64,000 nt of DNA from NCBI RefSeq assembly GCF_003086295.3, contig NC_092052.1, positions 18,258,346-18,322,345 on the forward strand, given 5' to 3'. How positions within the stretch are numbered: position 1 is the first letter of the stretch; the number at the start of each line of letters is the position of its first letter. The position numbers and the translations under genes are program-made. Under the pieces are notes generated by a model. That model did not search any database and was not told where the DNA came from. It was given only the letters and a program-made list of their open reading frames with translations. This stretch comes from Arachis hypogaea. Its lineage: Eukaryota > Streptophyta > Magnoliopsida > Fabales > Fabaceae. Shown piece after piece: positions 22,467 through 35,543 of this stretch.

Positions 22467-24581
22467 TAAAAGGTAAAAGACACACCACACTCCATATTAT
22501 GGGTTTTTGCACCTCTTTTTGTTATTCTAGGAAGTCTCCACCTCCATTCGAGATTCTTTATGTCTATCCCGTCTTGCTCTTACATTCTCTTATGTCGCTT
22601 GAGTTTGGAGGACCATCAATGAATTATGTTGCATTTGTTCCTCCACCCTCATTACTGCCTCCACCATTAACTCGGTGTCAGTTGAATTGAGATATGATAG
22701 CTCTAGTTCATAGTTATACTCCATTTATTCATCCATGTTTGCTATTTCTGCACAAATGAGTCTTTTATTTCAAAGTTAGGGGGCACTTCCTAGGGTACTG
22801 GTGTGTGGCTTGCTTTGGGTGTTACTATTATGGGTGTATGTGGTACTGATTTTGCTATTATTGGGTTGGGCTTGTGATGGTTCAGATGCTGATTTTTATT
22901 CAGTTGTGGTCTATTTTGGCTGGAGTTGGCATGTGGATGTTGGGTCATTGTTGGTTCAGAGACAATAGTCTCCTTAACTGTGTTGTTATTTTGACTATGG
23001 TTTTTTCCAGTTTGTGTAAGTTTGTTTTGGCTAGTATTGGGCTGTGTTTTCTGGGCTTGGCTTAAAGTTAGGTTATTTTGTTGGGCATTACCATTCTTTG
23101 ATGGGCTAAGGGAAGTGTTTATTCCCTAGTTGCTTGTTTCTTTCCTAGGGATAATCTCTGCTTTGTCAGCTCTAGTGGTCTCCTGAACATCATTATTGGG
23201 ATTCGCATCGTCTACCTCATTCAAAATTGCATACCTCATACCACTGATTCCCTTGCTCCCAATTTTGCTTGTCTTTCCAATCATCCAACTAACTATACCT
23301 ACACCATTTTTTACCATTTTTCTGCTACGTGTATTTTTTTGGACAATCATTCATGGCCCAAAGGGCTCTCTTTTTTCCTCAATTACGTTCTTGCCCTTCT
23401 CTAGGATTTCTTTTCCTTTTTTGCCCTTGTCTTCCTCCCTTGGTTGCTGGTTCCCTTCCCCTTCACCTTCCATATTATTTTTTTCAAGCTGCTGCATCGA
23501 CCTTCTTAATTGCTCATCTTGGGTTATTCTTGGGCATATTTGTTTCTCATGCCCAACCATCTCACACTCAAAGCAAATATTGTTGATTCCCTCGTACTCT
23601 ACAGAATAGCAAACTCCATTAATGAAGTACTGAGCTACTAATGGTTCAGTAAGGTCAAGCTCAACACAGAGTCTTGCAAATTTTTACTGCACTTCTTTAC
23701 TGTATGAGTGTCAACTCTGAGTGTCACGCCGAAGATATTTCCAATCCAGCGTAGCATCTGCTCTTCATAGTATTCGATTGCTAACTCTGGTAGTCTCACC
23801 CATGCTGCTATCTTATCGATCTTTGCCTCATATAGATTAAAATTAGGTTTCCAGAACCTAATAGATAAGTAATGGTCCATGATTTTCCAAGGTCCTCCTG
23901 TTAAGGCAAAATCCAAATCCTCCTTTGAGTAGAATTTCAAAATAAAAAAAAATCGTTTTCCAAGTCAATGACGTTGATGCTACCTTGTTTGCTCCATATC
24001 GCTTCCAACCGCCTAATTAGAGCTACCAAGGATATACATTGTCCCATTAGCTTTACAATTAAAGTTTCTCACCACAGGTCTCGGAGGCTCTTCATAGAAG
24101 CTTCATTCATGACAAAGTTGAAAATGCCTCCAACCTTCTCAATTGTTATCTTTGGTTACAGGCTGTTTGCATTTTTTTTCTTTCTCGTTGTCCTTGCCTT
24201 GCTCTTCTTCTTTCCCAGGATCTCCATCTGATTCATCTGAGTCCTCCTGTGAAGAAGGGAATGGATCATCTTCTTCCATCTGCATCAGATTATTGTCCCT
24301 CCTCTCAACATCACTGAAGGACTTCTTGTTGTAGGTGCTTTTTCTTACACTTCAATATCCCCTATCATCCAATCTTCTTCTCTGGGAACTAAGGAAGTGT
24401 TTTCTGTGAATTCCTGTTCAGATCCTTTGTTTTTTACCTTCTTTGCATTTCTTGTCGGTTCATGGGAGCAGGAGTGTCCCCCTCAGACGAAGCTTTCCCT
24501 CATTCGGTGGTTTACGGTGGTTGTTATAGAAAATTTTAAAGAGTTGTACAGAGAGAAAAAAGAATAATATGTGAAAGTAAG
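22467..24581 (-). mobile_element. 5' third of the LINE, copy 2
   Basis: Copy of 11063-13178 holding the whole ORF1 remnant and the first bases before ORF2. The LINE's right target-site duplicate TGCATATGGACTTT recurs at 24582-24595, with no left partner here. It is a duplicated passenger and not an independent insertion. Confidence 0.95.
22504..24513 (-). pseudogene. LINE ORF1 remnant, copy 2
   Basis: Same domain order and the same defects as the remnant at 11100-13110. A one-base length change in the A run near 23945 (13900-type offset 11403 instead of 11404 in part of the block) shortens the DUF4283-like minus frame to 23940-23638. Confidence 0.85.
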
Positions 24582-24963
24582 TGCATATGGACTTTATACG
24601 GCTTATACTCTACTCTCAGCTTTGTTGTTTTGATTTAGTAATATTAGAAATTAAAAAATTTCAAATATCAATGCCATTTGCATCCAATAATTTGATAAAG
24701 CTAATTATTTTTAAGATATCTATTTATAGAGAATAGGATTTGAGTTTTTTAATGTGAGAAAAATCTGTATAATGAAAAGGGAGACAAATTATTGTAGGAT
24801 TATAATATGTTTATAACACGTAATAAAAGTAATAAAATAATTTTAAAGATTTATTTTATGTTTAAGATTTTATTCAAATAATATATATCAGATATAAATA
24901 CTAGAGTACGCTAGTGAAAATAATTTTTTCTTTTGATAGTATGAAGGCATTACGCATATCTAT

Positions 24964-26121
24964 CAAGGTTGTAAAAATCAAACCAGTCAATAAACCAGTT
25001 GAATAACTGGTTTACTGGTTCAATGATCTAATCGATATCGAACCGACTTAATTAAATATTAAATAAAATTATTGAAAAAAAACCATACAATTAACCTGAA
25101 CCTCAACATTAAGAACATTATTAACCAAATTAATAGATCAAGATTATGGAGATGAACCTGAACCTCAAGATTATGGACATAGGTACCACCAAGATTATGG
25201 ACATCAATACAATTGCATCAAAAATTGACAAAATTAACAAGATTCCAAGATTATGGACATTCATACAATTAACCTGGACCTCAATATCATGTTAACCTAT
25301 ACAATTGCATCAAAAATCAACAAAATTCACAAGATTCCATCAATAATGAACAAAATTATTTCAGAAAAATTAATTTAGAAAAAGAATTACCAAGAATAAA
25401 AAACTAAACAAAAATAAAAAAACAACTTACAAAAAGAATTAACAAGAATCAGAAAAATAAAAATGAACAAGAATCAGTATTAACTCAGAAATCAGAATCA
25501 TAAAAAATAACGCAAGGAAAAAAAGACTGAAAATAGTGGACGAGCGCTTATCCGAGAAGAAAGACGCCAAGCAGAGACAAGTTCAGGGTGGCAGAGATAG
25601 TAGAGAATCCCTGGAGTCAATGGTGGCAGAGACAGATGCTCCGCAGTACAAACGTGACCCGCGACAGAAGCTTCGAATCGACCTTCCGACGATGACGATA
25701 GCAGAAGCTTAAAACCGATCTTCCGACGACGAGACGACCAGACGACGACGACAGAAGCCTTAAGACGCCCAGATGACACCGACGCCAATAGAGGGTTCAA
25801 ACCTCAAGGGTGGCAAGGGAGAAGGACTGAGGGAGGTAGAGTTGCGGTTGGAAGGGAGAGGGACTGAGGGAGGCGTTTGTCGGGGACTGGGTTAGTAGGT
25901 TCGGGTCTTTTTTTTCCTGGCATCAAAACGACGCTGTTTCTGAGGCAGCGGATCACAAAACTGAGACTTGAAAAAACATGTTCGGTTCGTCGGTTAACCG
26001 CCAGTTTGGCCGATTTTTTAACTAAATTTTTGCAGGATGGTTTTAGGGGTAAACCTAACCAGCCAGATGATCGGTTAATCCGATCGAACCGGTCGGTCTG
26101 GTCCAGTTTTTAGAACTTTGG
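24964..26121. mobile_element. Non-autonomous TIR element, copy 2
   Basis: Copy of 13561-14718 with a few substitutions; see that entry for structure. Confidence 0.55.
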
Positions 26122-26500
26122 TATCCACATCAAAACTATTTTTGCTGTCAACTCTTTAACCAATGAATTTTAGATCTAAATTAAAAAAACCTTTTTGTAA
26201 CTCTTTGCATACCACTAAATTCTTCTCTAAGAATTAGACTTACATATATTTGTGTATGTAAAGGTAAAGGAATAAAACTTGTATGTATCATTTACACACA
26301 CACACACGACATTTGTTATTAATTTTAAATTTGAATCTTTTTTTGAATTTAAATTTTATTTTATTTTAAATTTGAATTTTATTTTATTTCAAATTAAAAT
26401 CTTATGGATCACAATCACAATTCAATTTGAAATAGAATAACTAATTATTCTTGATTCTCATTTAATATTCTCAATTATCGTATTATTATTATATTCTAAG

Positions 26501-27848
26501 CAAGGTTGCGAGAACCGAACCGATCAGTAAACAGATAGAGTGACTGGTTCAATAGTTCAGAGGTTCGATCAGAATTCAATCGGAATTCAACTGGTTTAAT
26601 TAAATATATCATAAAATTATTAAAAATTTAATATATAATTTTAAATATTTAAATTTAATAATTTTTAAGCTGATAAATTTTACAATTTTTCATAATTTAT
26701 TATTAAAAATTCACAAATAACGTTAAATATCAATCTTTATAACTAACAAAAATAAAAATACACTTAATTGATAAAGACTAATATTTTACCACCAACAATT
26801 ATTCTAGTTTCATAAAATTCCCTAAACAAACAAATTACAAAAAAAATAAAAAAAATCAGCCACAATAATTAACAACTAAATAGACATAAAATCAGCATAA
26901 TAAACAAAAAATTTCAGCATAAACACAATGTAGTGAAGCAATCAGAATTATACCATAAATATCTCAAAATCAGAAAAATTCCATCACAATACAATGAAGC
27001 ATGCACCATAGCACCGTCAATAATTCAGAATGAGAAAATCAGCAACCAGAATCAACAACCCAAAATAAAAAAAAATAGCATAAACAACTCAGAATCAGAA
27101 TCATACCATAAATAACCTAGAATCAGAAAATTTCTAGCATAAACAATGTAGTGAAGCACTGTACCATATCATCAACAACAACTCAGAGTAAGGGAAGAAA
27201 AGTGACGGCGATGGAGGAATGGGAACAGCCGGTGACAAAGAAACCAAAGTGAGCTCGGACAGAGACCGAGAGAGAGCTCGAAGAGGGACGTTGAGATTGG
27301 ATAAAGACAGAGAGAGAAAGAGAGATTGAAGAGACGATGATTGAGGAATGATGAGAGGAGAGGAGAGGAGTTGAGAGGAGACCTTCCTATGGAGGCGGCG
27401 AGAGGAGGAACGATGAGAAGAGGGCCAAAAAACCGAACAGAGCTTCCACACGTGACGTGGCACCCACGGTCTGTCCTCAAGGAGAAGAGTTTAGCAATGA
27501 CTTTGAAGAGGGATGGATTGGTGGCTGGGGCTGAGGTTTTGAGATTAGGGTTCTTCAATCTTCTCTTCTTCAGAGTAAGTTTAGAATTTAGAGAGAAAAG
27601 CGAAAGAGAGGGTGGGATTGCCTGATGAGTACTGACCATTGGGCTTCTTTTGTTTTTTTCCCTTTCAAAACTCAAAACGGTGCCATTTTTGGAGGGTTAC
27701 CACCAAACCGGTAACTCTAAGAAAACACGGCCGGTCTGGCTGTTTACTGGTTAATCGGCAGTTCTTAAGGTCAATCAAATCAGTTGGATGACCGATTTCT
27801 GGTTAACCTAGTTGAACCGAAAAATTCGGTTCAGTTTTCAAAATTGTG
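26501..27848. mobile_element. Non-autonomous TIR element, copy 2
   Basis: Copy of 15098-16444. The 167-residue minus frame is preserved at 27675-27172; recent duplication explains this without selection. Confidence 0.5.
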
Positions 27849-28158
27849 ATTCTTAATGCTACCAAAGGATGTAATAATATTATATTTGAATTAATATAAT
27901 TATTTATTTGATCAAATCAAAATAATAATTAAATAATTATTTAGTAAAAATTAGAACACTCGTTAATGCGTGACCCCATAGGTTTAATATTAAGTAGGTA
28001 GTAAATTAGTCATACTAAATTTACTAGTCAATGTTAGTTTATAGCAATCCTCCTCAACGACTTGATAGTATGAAATAATATATTTTTTACTAAGAATTCG
28101 AGAAGAACAAACTATAATTCCTTCCATCTTTTCAACTTTATGTTAACCCTTAGCTTAG

Positions 28159-28498
28159 GTAGTGTTTTCTAGAGACTAGAACTAGAACTGGGGGACTGGG
28201 ACTCAGTATTTATGTTTGGTAGTCAGAGACTGAAACTAAAATTTTAGTACCTCTAGAAAGTGAGGATACAAGGGATTGAAATATCTGGGGACGGAGACTA
28301 AAACTTTAACATTTTCTTTAATAACTAAGGGTATTTAGTAAATATTCTTTTTTCATCTCCATATTTATCTTGAACAAAATAAAATACTAAGATATAACTC
28401 AATTCTGTATACTTTATACCAAACATAATACAGAGACTTAATTTAGACCCAGTCTCCAGTTTTTGTCTCTCAATCTCAATCTCTCTTCCAAACACAAC
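28159..28498. mobile_element. MITE (340 bp), copy 2
   Basis: Copy of 16755-17094 with the same CTTAG flanks. Confidence 0.65.
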
Positions 28499-28918
28499 CT
28501 TAGAGTATGGTTTAGTTGTCAAACTCTAATTTGTTACTATTATTATAATAAACTGTGAATGGCCTAAAAAATTCATTTTTTTTTCATTTATTCAATCTTC
28601 TTGGCAAAGTTTTATTTATCTTCATCATTATAATCATAGAGATTAAACTCTTTACCAAGAATTGACGGATTTTTTATTGACTAATGATTAATTCTACAAA
28701 TACTTAAATCATACTCAATATCCATTCAACTAGCACCTTAGGATATTAGGTGTCCATAATCTAAGTATAATAATACATTCTTAATTACTATGATAGTTGT
28801 AGGTCAAAAAAACTTTAGTACCATATTCATTTTAAAAATATTTTATTGACAAATATTGAAATAATTATAACCATTAAAAATTCTCAAAGTGAATCAGTTC
28901 AATGTTCATATTTCTATA

Positions 28919-28973
<55 letters not shown>

Positions 28974-29287
28974 TATAATTTTATAAAGATATATATATAT
29001 CCGGATTATTAATATCCTTTCTAACAATTCTATGACCAAGAACAATTTAAATTAATATAAATGATTTCTCTCTTAATTTGATAATTATTATCATAATAAT
29101 AAATTTTTAAATTTAATCAAGAACGACCTTATTATATTAACCCTTTAATTGAATAATACATATAATATATAATAATGACAAATTAAACTTATTCTCAATA
29201 AATTATATGTGTAAAAATACAGGTTTTTTAATGAAGGCTTTTATGTGTAACAAAGTGATGATGAATTCTTTATATATCTAAAAGAAC

Positions 29288-29346
<59 letters not shown>
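28919..29346. repeat. (AT)n and (TAA)n microsatellites, copy 2
   Basis: (AT)n at about 28919-28970 and (TAA)n at about 29288-29346, both longer than in copy 1. Confidence 0.93.
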
Positions 29347-29348
<2 letters not shown>

Positions 29349-29462
29349 CGATTGGTAATACATTAACATGTACAGTCTTACATCCTACATTCCTACCGAT
29401 AATCCTTTTACTAGGAAATAAATAAATAAATAAAATATTTTATCATTATCATCATAAAATAT

Positions 29463-31275
29463 CACCACAAAAAATTCATCAAATACCATCGGATTTATCA
29501 GTAGATTTACTAAAAAATTTGTCAATAATATGTTTATTGTCAAAATAAATCTGATGATATAACTTTAATTTTCCAGTAATTATTTAGCGGCTGATTTTTT
29601 CGTCTGCCGCTAATTACTGTCGAAAAAATTTTGTTGATAATTTTTACTGTATTGTCAGATTTTTTTTTGATAAATCTGACGGTAATATATTATTAATTAA
29701 TAATTAAATTAATAACTACTGTTGGATTTGACCAACAATAAACTTAAATTTTAATTTTTTTTAAAAAAATTGTTTAAATATTTAATAATTTCTAAACTAA
29801 TAAGTCAAAAAATACAACACTAATTAACTCAGAAAATAATTAACTTAGATAATAATAAATTTAAAAAATTAATAACAATAAATAATAAGTCAATAATTAG
29901 CTCCAAAAATAAACAAATTAAGATTAACTCAGACAATTAACAACAATTAACTAATTAACTTAGAAAACAATTAACTCAAATAACACCAGAAAAGAAATCA
30001 GAACAATGCCGTTGGAAATTTTACACTTACTGATTCATTTGGATGAGTAACACCAGGTCGTATTAATCCTTAGCTTCTATGTCACTAATGTTCTCTCTTG
30101 AACTGATATCAAACTACATAATTATCACAGAATTTGAAACAAAATCATAAAAATAGAACTAAAAATTAGAATAATAAAAATAGAATTTGAAACACAAAAT
30201 CATCAAAGCAGAATTTAAAATTAGAATCATAAACAAAATTTTAAACACAGAATCATCAAAACAGAATAAAAAAATTCTAAATCAAAATAAAATTTAAAAA
30301 AATCATAAATCAAAATAGAATTATTGAAACAAAATCATAAAAATATAATTAAAAATCATAATAATAAACACAAAATTTGAAACACAAAATCATCAAAATA
30401 GAATTCAAAATCAGAATCATAAACGAAATTTCAAACACAGAAACATCAAAACAGAATTAAAAAAATCCTAAATCAAAATAGATTAACACAAAACCTAAAC
30501 CAAAATAGAATTAAAAAAATCCTAAATCGGATATCGTCTAGTGTGTGTTGCTGTTATGCGTAAAGAATGACGGCAGCTGTTGATGCGTGGAGGACAATGA
30601 AGAGAGAAGCGTTTCGAGGATGGGGAAGGGAGAGGAAAGGGTCGCGCCACCGCGGAATACGAGTCAGGGTGCTGTGGGGTGGCATCGACGACAAAGAAGA
30701 GGGAGGAACTTCGTCGCTGTAAGAGGCTGAGAGAGTGAGAGGAGATTCAGCATTGAGAGAGTGGGAGTGGGGGTGTTTCAATCCTGTGAAGAGTGAGACT
30801 GAAGAGGAGATCCTTTAGAGATTGTTGGTGGCGTCGACGCTGGCAGAAGGGGCTGCCGGAGATGGTTTTAGGGAGAGAGATGCAGAGAGAGAAAGAGGTT
30901 TAGAGTGAAATAGTGTGTGGGTCTTTTAAAATGAGGGGAGAGGGCGTGCGATTCCAATTTAGGACAAAATTACCTTCGGATTTACTGGAGGATAAATTCG
31001 ATGGTAATACATTGCGCGTGACCAAAATGCAGCGTTCTATTAGTTGAGCTTTATCACCGGTAATTCCGACGGTAATGATCGCGCCAATTAATCTTTTTTC
31101 CCTCTAAATATTACCGGATTTACCATAAAAAAATGTAATCCGATGATAATTTTTTTATCCGACGAATTTATTGTCAAATCCGTCACCAGTAATCCTGACG
31201 CTAACGTTTGATGTTAATGTCTGACGCTAAATCCGATAATAAATTCGACAAGTATTCAGTAATTTTTTTGTAGTG
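29463..31275. mobile_element. CACTA-like non-autonomous element, copy 2
   Basis: Copy of 18041-19853 with both termini preserved. Confidence 0.75.
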
Positions 31276-32051
31276 TACCATGCATTTAAAACTGAAAGGG
31301 TTCAATATTTATGAAAATAATTATTATTTATACACAAAAAATAATCATTATTTATTAAATTAATTATTTATATAAAATATATATTAAAATATAAAATATA
31401 TTAAACATATATAAAATAATGCATATATAGCTATATAAGTATATGACGATTGATTTTTCAAATACAAATAATATTTTCATTGTGAAAATAGTCTATTGAA
31501 AATTTAAGATTGGGTTGATGAGGAAGGTTTTTGACTTTTTTTCACGTCTTCTTGATGAGGGCAAGTATTATGAATTGTGTACTATGTAACTAATGGTTAT
31601 AGTACGTAACTATGTACTATGTAAGTGATTAGAGAAGAAAAAGGAGATAAAGGCAAGAATATAATACAAAAATGATAATGACATTCTTGTTTTTGATATC
31701 GTCATTTTTTATATAAATTTTTTTAATTATATTTTGTATAAATTTATAAAAAAGGAATAATATTATTAAAATAGAAATAACATTATCATCTCCTGTATAA
31801 TAAGGTGAAAAATGAAAACCTAAATCCATAGTATAAAAGATTAAAGGAGGAGAAATATTTCTTTTTTTCATGTTAATAGATGTAGACACTTATTACTCAT
31901 GATATAAGATTATTATACTAAGAAGAGATGTCTATTCTCATACTGAATGAAATTGTGTAAAGAACTGAGAATGAAAATGAACAATAAATTATGTGGATCT
32001 CATCATTTTTTTAAATAAAATATCATTTTACTATCAAATATGATAACATAC

Positions 32052-32074
32052 ACTATGTATTATATATATATAAT
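32052..32074. repeat. Short (AT)n tract, copy 2
   Basis: Counterpart of the long tract at 20632-20710, reduced to an interrupted TA-rich stretch. Confidence 0.9.
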
Positions 32075-32281
32075 GTGAAAATTCATCCTAAAAAAAGTGA
32101 GGCGCTAGCTAAGAAACATAGTCAAGATTTGATAAGCGGCTAATTTTTTTTGTTATGGAAATAAGAGTGGTAATATATTTTAATATTGTAATTTTTGGTA
32201 TTTTTTAAAACTGTGGAAAGTACACAAATCAGAGGGTCCGATTTCATTGCAGAGAGAGGGGGTACAAATCAGACCCAGAGT

Positions 32282-32417
32282 TTTCTGAAATCAGACCCAG
32301 AATTTTCTGAAATCGGACCCAAGGTTTTCTGCCAGTACACAAATCGGATCCAGGGTTTTCTGCCAGTACACAAATCGGATCCAGAGTTTTCTGCCAGTAC
32401 ACAAATCGGACCCAGAA
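32282..32417. repeat. Minisatellite with three 31-bp units, copy 2
   Basis: 31-bp units begin at about 32325, 32356 and 32387. The same array in copy 1 has two units, a net gain or loss of one unit after duplication. Confidence 0.93.
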
Positions 32418-33056
32418 TTTTTAGTACCTCTAATCGGACGATCCGATTTCTCTTGAACAACCATCATACGCCAGTGAATCACCATACACTCCTATAACTC
32501 AGATATACATCATTCCTTTCATCATATTAATAAATTAAAAGTTCTTGATAAACCTCTCTTCAATTCATTGATGAGTTCATATTTAGTTAGTATTTTGTTC
32601 CTAACCTTTTTGAAAATTTGGGAACTGAAGTGCTATATATAGGAAATAGATTTTCAATGTTTATTTCAAATTTTTATTTAATTTAGTAAAGTGCCTTCTC
32701 ACATTATGATATCACATATTATTTGAGAGAAAATCTTCTATAATGTAATATAAATTACATTTTACAAAATCAATTATATGAGAAAAATTGAAAAAAGTCG
32801 TTCCCATACATATGCTGGAGACCAATTATAATTCCTAATTAAGATTTTGACTTTAGTCTATTAAAACCATGGTCCTTTCTAATATCATTTTAAAATGGAC
32901 CCAAATAGGCATAATTTTTTATTTGAGATAGAAAATTTTGGCTCATAATAAGTATCTTTCTTCCAAAATAAAATTTTTTATGTTCTGTATTTTATATTAT
33001 TAAGGAAGGATTAAGACATATCTAAAAGAATGTAAGTCGTTTTTTTATATTAAAAA

Positions 33057-33591
33057 AAATAAAGTATTAAATTGGTATCTTATATTTAGATTTAATTCTA
33101 TTTTGATTTCTAAAGTTTAAAATATCTTATTTAAATCTAAAAATTTTTATTTAGTTTCAATGTAGTCCTGTCGTGAAGTCAATATTAAATAATTAATGTG
33201 ACTGTTCTACCAAACCTTTTGTCCTTCTCTAAAAAGAGATACAAACTCGAGAGGCACAGGATCAGCAGCGGATGCATTAGTTATTGGCTTTGATTCAAGT
33301 ACATGGAGAACATCGTCGAGAACTCACTTTCTGTGGGGAAGTTCACCAGTGGCGATGAGGACAAGGCCATCGTCATCTCTACTACGGGAGTTTTTCTTGA
33401 CAACCAAAGAATTTGGTCATATAAGTTTTTTATATCTAAAACCTGAGTTTCGTTAATTATTTAATATTGGCTTCGTGGCAGGACTATATTAAAGTTAAAT
33501 AATTTTTTTTTATTCAAATAGAATATTTTAAAATTTAAGGATCAAAACAAGATTAAATCTAAACGTAGGAGACCAATTTAGTATTTAACAA
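33057..33591. mobile_element. Mutator-type foldback element, copy 2
   Basis: Copy of 21665-22199, including the 47-codon frame at 33303-33446. Confidence 0.7.
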
Positions 33592-33853
33592 AAAAAAATT
33601 AACACTATATTTGGATGACAAAAGAAAATCAGAAAAGAGAAAATAAAAAAATAATATGAGCAAAAATCAAAGGGAAAAATATATGTAGTTGAAAAGAAAA
33701 TAAAAGAAGAGGAGGCTAAAATAGTATAAAATTAAAAAATATGTATTATATAAAATACAAGTAAGAGTAATATTTTAAACTAGTTTTTAAAAAAATTTTA
33801 GTTAGATCTTTTAGACTTCAATAAATTTTAATTACCAAATGAGTTTTCAAATT

Positions 33854-34731
33854 TTTATTTTGTTAAATAAATCAATTTTTACATTAGATTGTTTGTCTAT
33901 ATAAATAAATTAATACGAAAATTTTAAAAATTGTTTTATTTTTATTGAATAATAATAAATACTAATTATCTAATAAAATAAAAAAATTAAAAATTAATTT
34001 AATAATTAAAATTTATTAAAAATTAAAATATTCGACCAAAAATTTTTTAAAAATTGATTTGGAATATTATTGTACAAGCTTTTTATTCCAAACTTGGGGA
34101 GAAAAGTTAATGTGGGCCTGATGAGATGTGGTTTTTCATTTTCATTTTCATTTTCTTAATTTTTTTTTCATTTTCTTTTTTTCTTTCCATCTTTTTTCTT
34201 TCTTTCTATTTTCACCAAAAAAATACACAAGTGAATAATGAGTTTTTTCTTTCTTTTGGGGGGTGGTGGTGAAAATGAAATAGTGAATCTGCAATATATA
34301 AAAGAGTAGAAAAAAACAATAATAAAAAATAAAAAGAAGGTATGCATATCCATCAATGACAATCTATTTGCTTTTAACTTTTTCTTGCTACTTATTACGC
34401 CTCACACAATCAATCAGCACGCGCTCTCTCCTTCCCTCTCTTATTTCCTACACATATTTTTATTTCCATTAAAATACTACAATATTATTATCTTATTATT
34501 TATTTCTGGTAATTTTATATTTATTTATTTTTTCTCACCTTCATAATACTCCATACTCTGACAACGACCACTGAAGGATGGTGGCACATGCCTGCTGTCA
34601 CATCAGACATAAACCAACGGCTACGATTAACTTGTACGGAAGATCTACCGGTCTTTATCTGTTCACTGAGGTTTCTCTCTCCTCACTTTCTCTCTCCTCT
34701 GCACCCATGTCCAGCTTGGTCGGGACCCCCT
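33854..34731. other. Unique upstream region of ARF8, no gene seen
   Basis: AT-rich start, then T/C-rich tracts (34140-34210) and an AT-rich 34430-34550. It lies between the duplication's right breakpoint and the ARF8 core promoter. No recognisable frame. Confidence 0.6.
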
Positions 34732-34740
34732 TATATATGG
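34732..34740 (+). promoter_or_regulatory. Probable TATA box of ARF8
   Basis: TATATATGG lies about 25-30 bp before a CT-repeat tract (34758-34800) of the kind often found at plant transcription starts. The start site is inferred. Confidence 0.55.
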
Positions 34741-34759
34741 CAAAGACCCTCCTTTTACT

Positions 34760-35543
34760 TTCTCTCTCTCTCTTCTCTCTCTCACTCTCTCACTCTCACT
34801 CGTCACTGTTCTATTTTTCAAACCCAAAAATAATAAAAATAATAAAAATAATAAAAAATCTCTTCTTCAGTATTGTGGGGTGTGTGTCTCAGTGATAGAT
34901 AAACCACAAAAGAGGGACTTTACTTCATTCAACACACTTTCATTCACTTGCTGTTTTTTGCCGCTGCTACTTGCTATTCTTGCAACCCTTTCATTCATTT
35001 CATTCATATATTCCTGCTTTATTATCTTTCTTCCTTCTTTTTTTTTTTTTTTTTTTTTGCTTTTTTTGTTCTTTTACTATTTCTGTTCCTTTCATGGAGA
35101 TCTTGAACAACATGTTACCAACCTTTTTGATGCAGTTGGTGGTGGTGCAGCTTGGTTAATTCTCAATTGTGTTCAGCTCATAGGTCATCATGTTCCATGC
35201 CTTTGTTTGATTGAAATGTTTTGTTGCAAAGACTAATATAATAGCCCCCTTTTGCAGGGAAGGGTTGAATTGATTCTCTTCTAGGTAGTTGTTGGTTCTA
35301 GCTTCCTTTTTTTAGTTATATAAGTACTATGGTGAATTGGTGATGGTGTTGTGTTTTATGGATCCCATTGCTGAGTGATGTGTGTTTTTTGTGGGGATGG
35401 GGTGCATTGGCAAGTGGGAGGAATGTAAAGGGTTTGCGAGAATTTGAGGGTGGTGATGGTGGAAATGAGTTAGGGTTCCATGTGTGTTTATGTGATTGCT
35501 GAACACTTTGTCTTCAAAAGGAGGGAAAAGGGTAAAGCTTGAT
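34760..35543 (+). promoter_or_regulatory. ARF8 leader with many upstream ATGs
   Basis: The stretch between the CT tract and the main ATG has at least eight upstream ATGs. Frames include 35094-35159 (21 codons, MEILNNMLPTFL...), 35190-35210, 35197-35214 and 35216-35236. The last is 35480-35542 (MCVYVIAEHFVFKRREKGKA), whose stop ends one base before the main ATG at 35544. ARF mRNAs are known for regulatory upstream frames, so translational control is likely. A leader intron could remove some of them; I cannot tell from sequence. Confidence 0.6.

Larger units (their letters stand above)
22467..33853 (+). repeat. Tandem segmental duplication, copy 2 (about 11.4 kb)
   Basis: Direct copy of 11063-22461. 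It starts with a truncated LINE and ends at GAGTTTTCAAATT (33841-33853), where unique sequence begins about 0.9 kb before the ARF8 TATA box. All elements of copy 1 recur in the same order. The clear length changes are (AT)n and (TAA)n expansions, contraction of the long (AT)n tract, and one extra 31-bp minisatellite unit. Confidence 0.97.

Noticed and set aside
11063..33853. The tandem duplication as a pure assembly error
   Set aside because: Scattered substitutions, different microsatellite lengths and a filler at the junction favour two real copies, though only reads can settle it.
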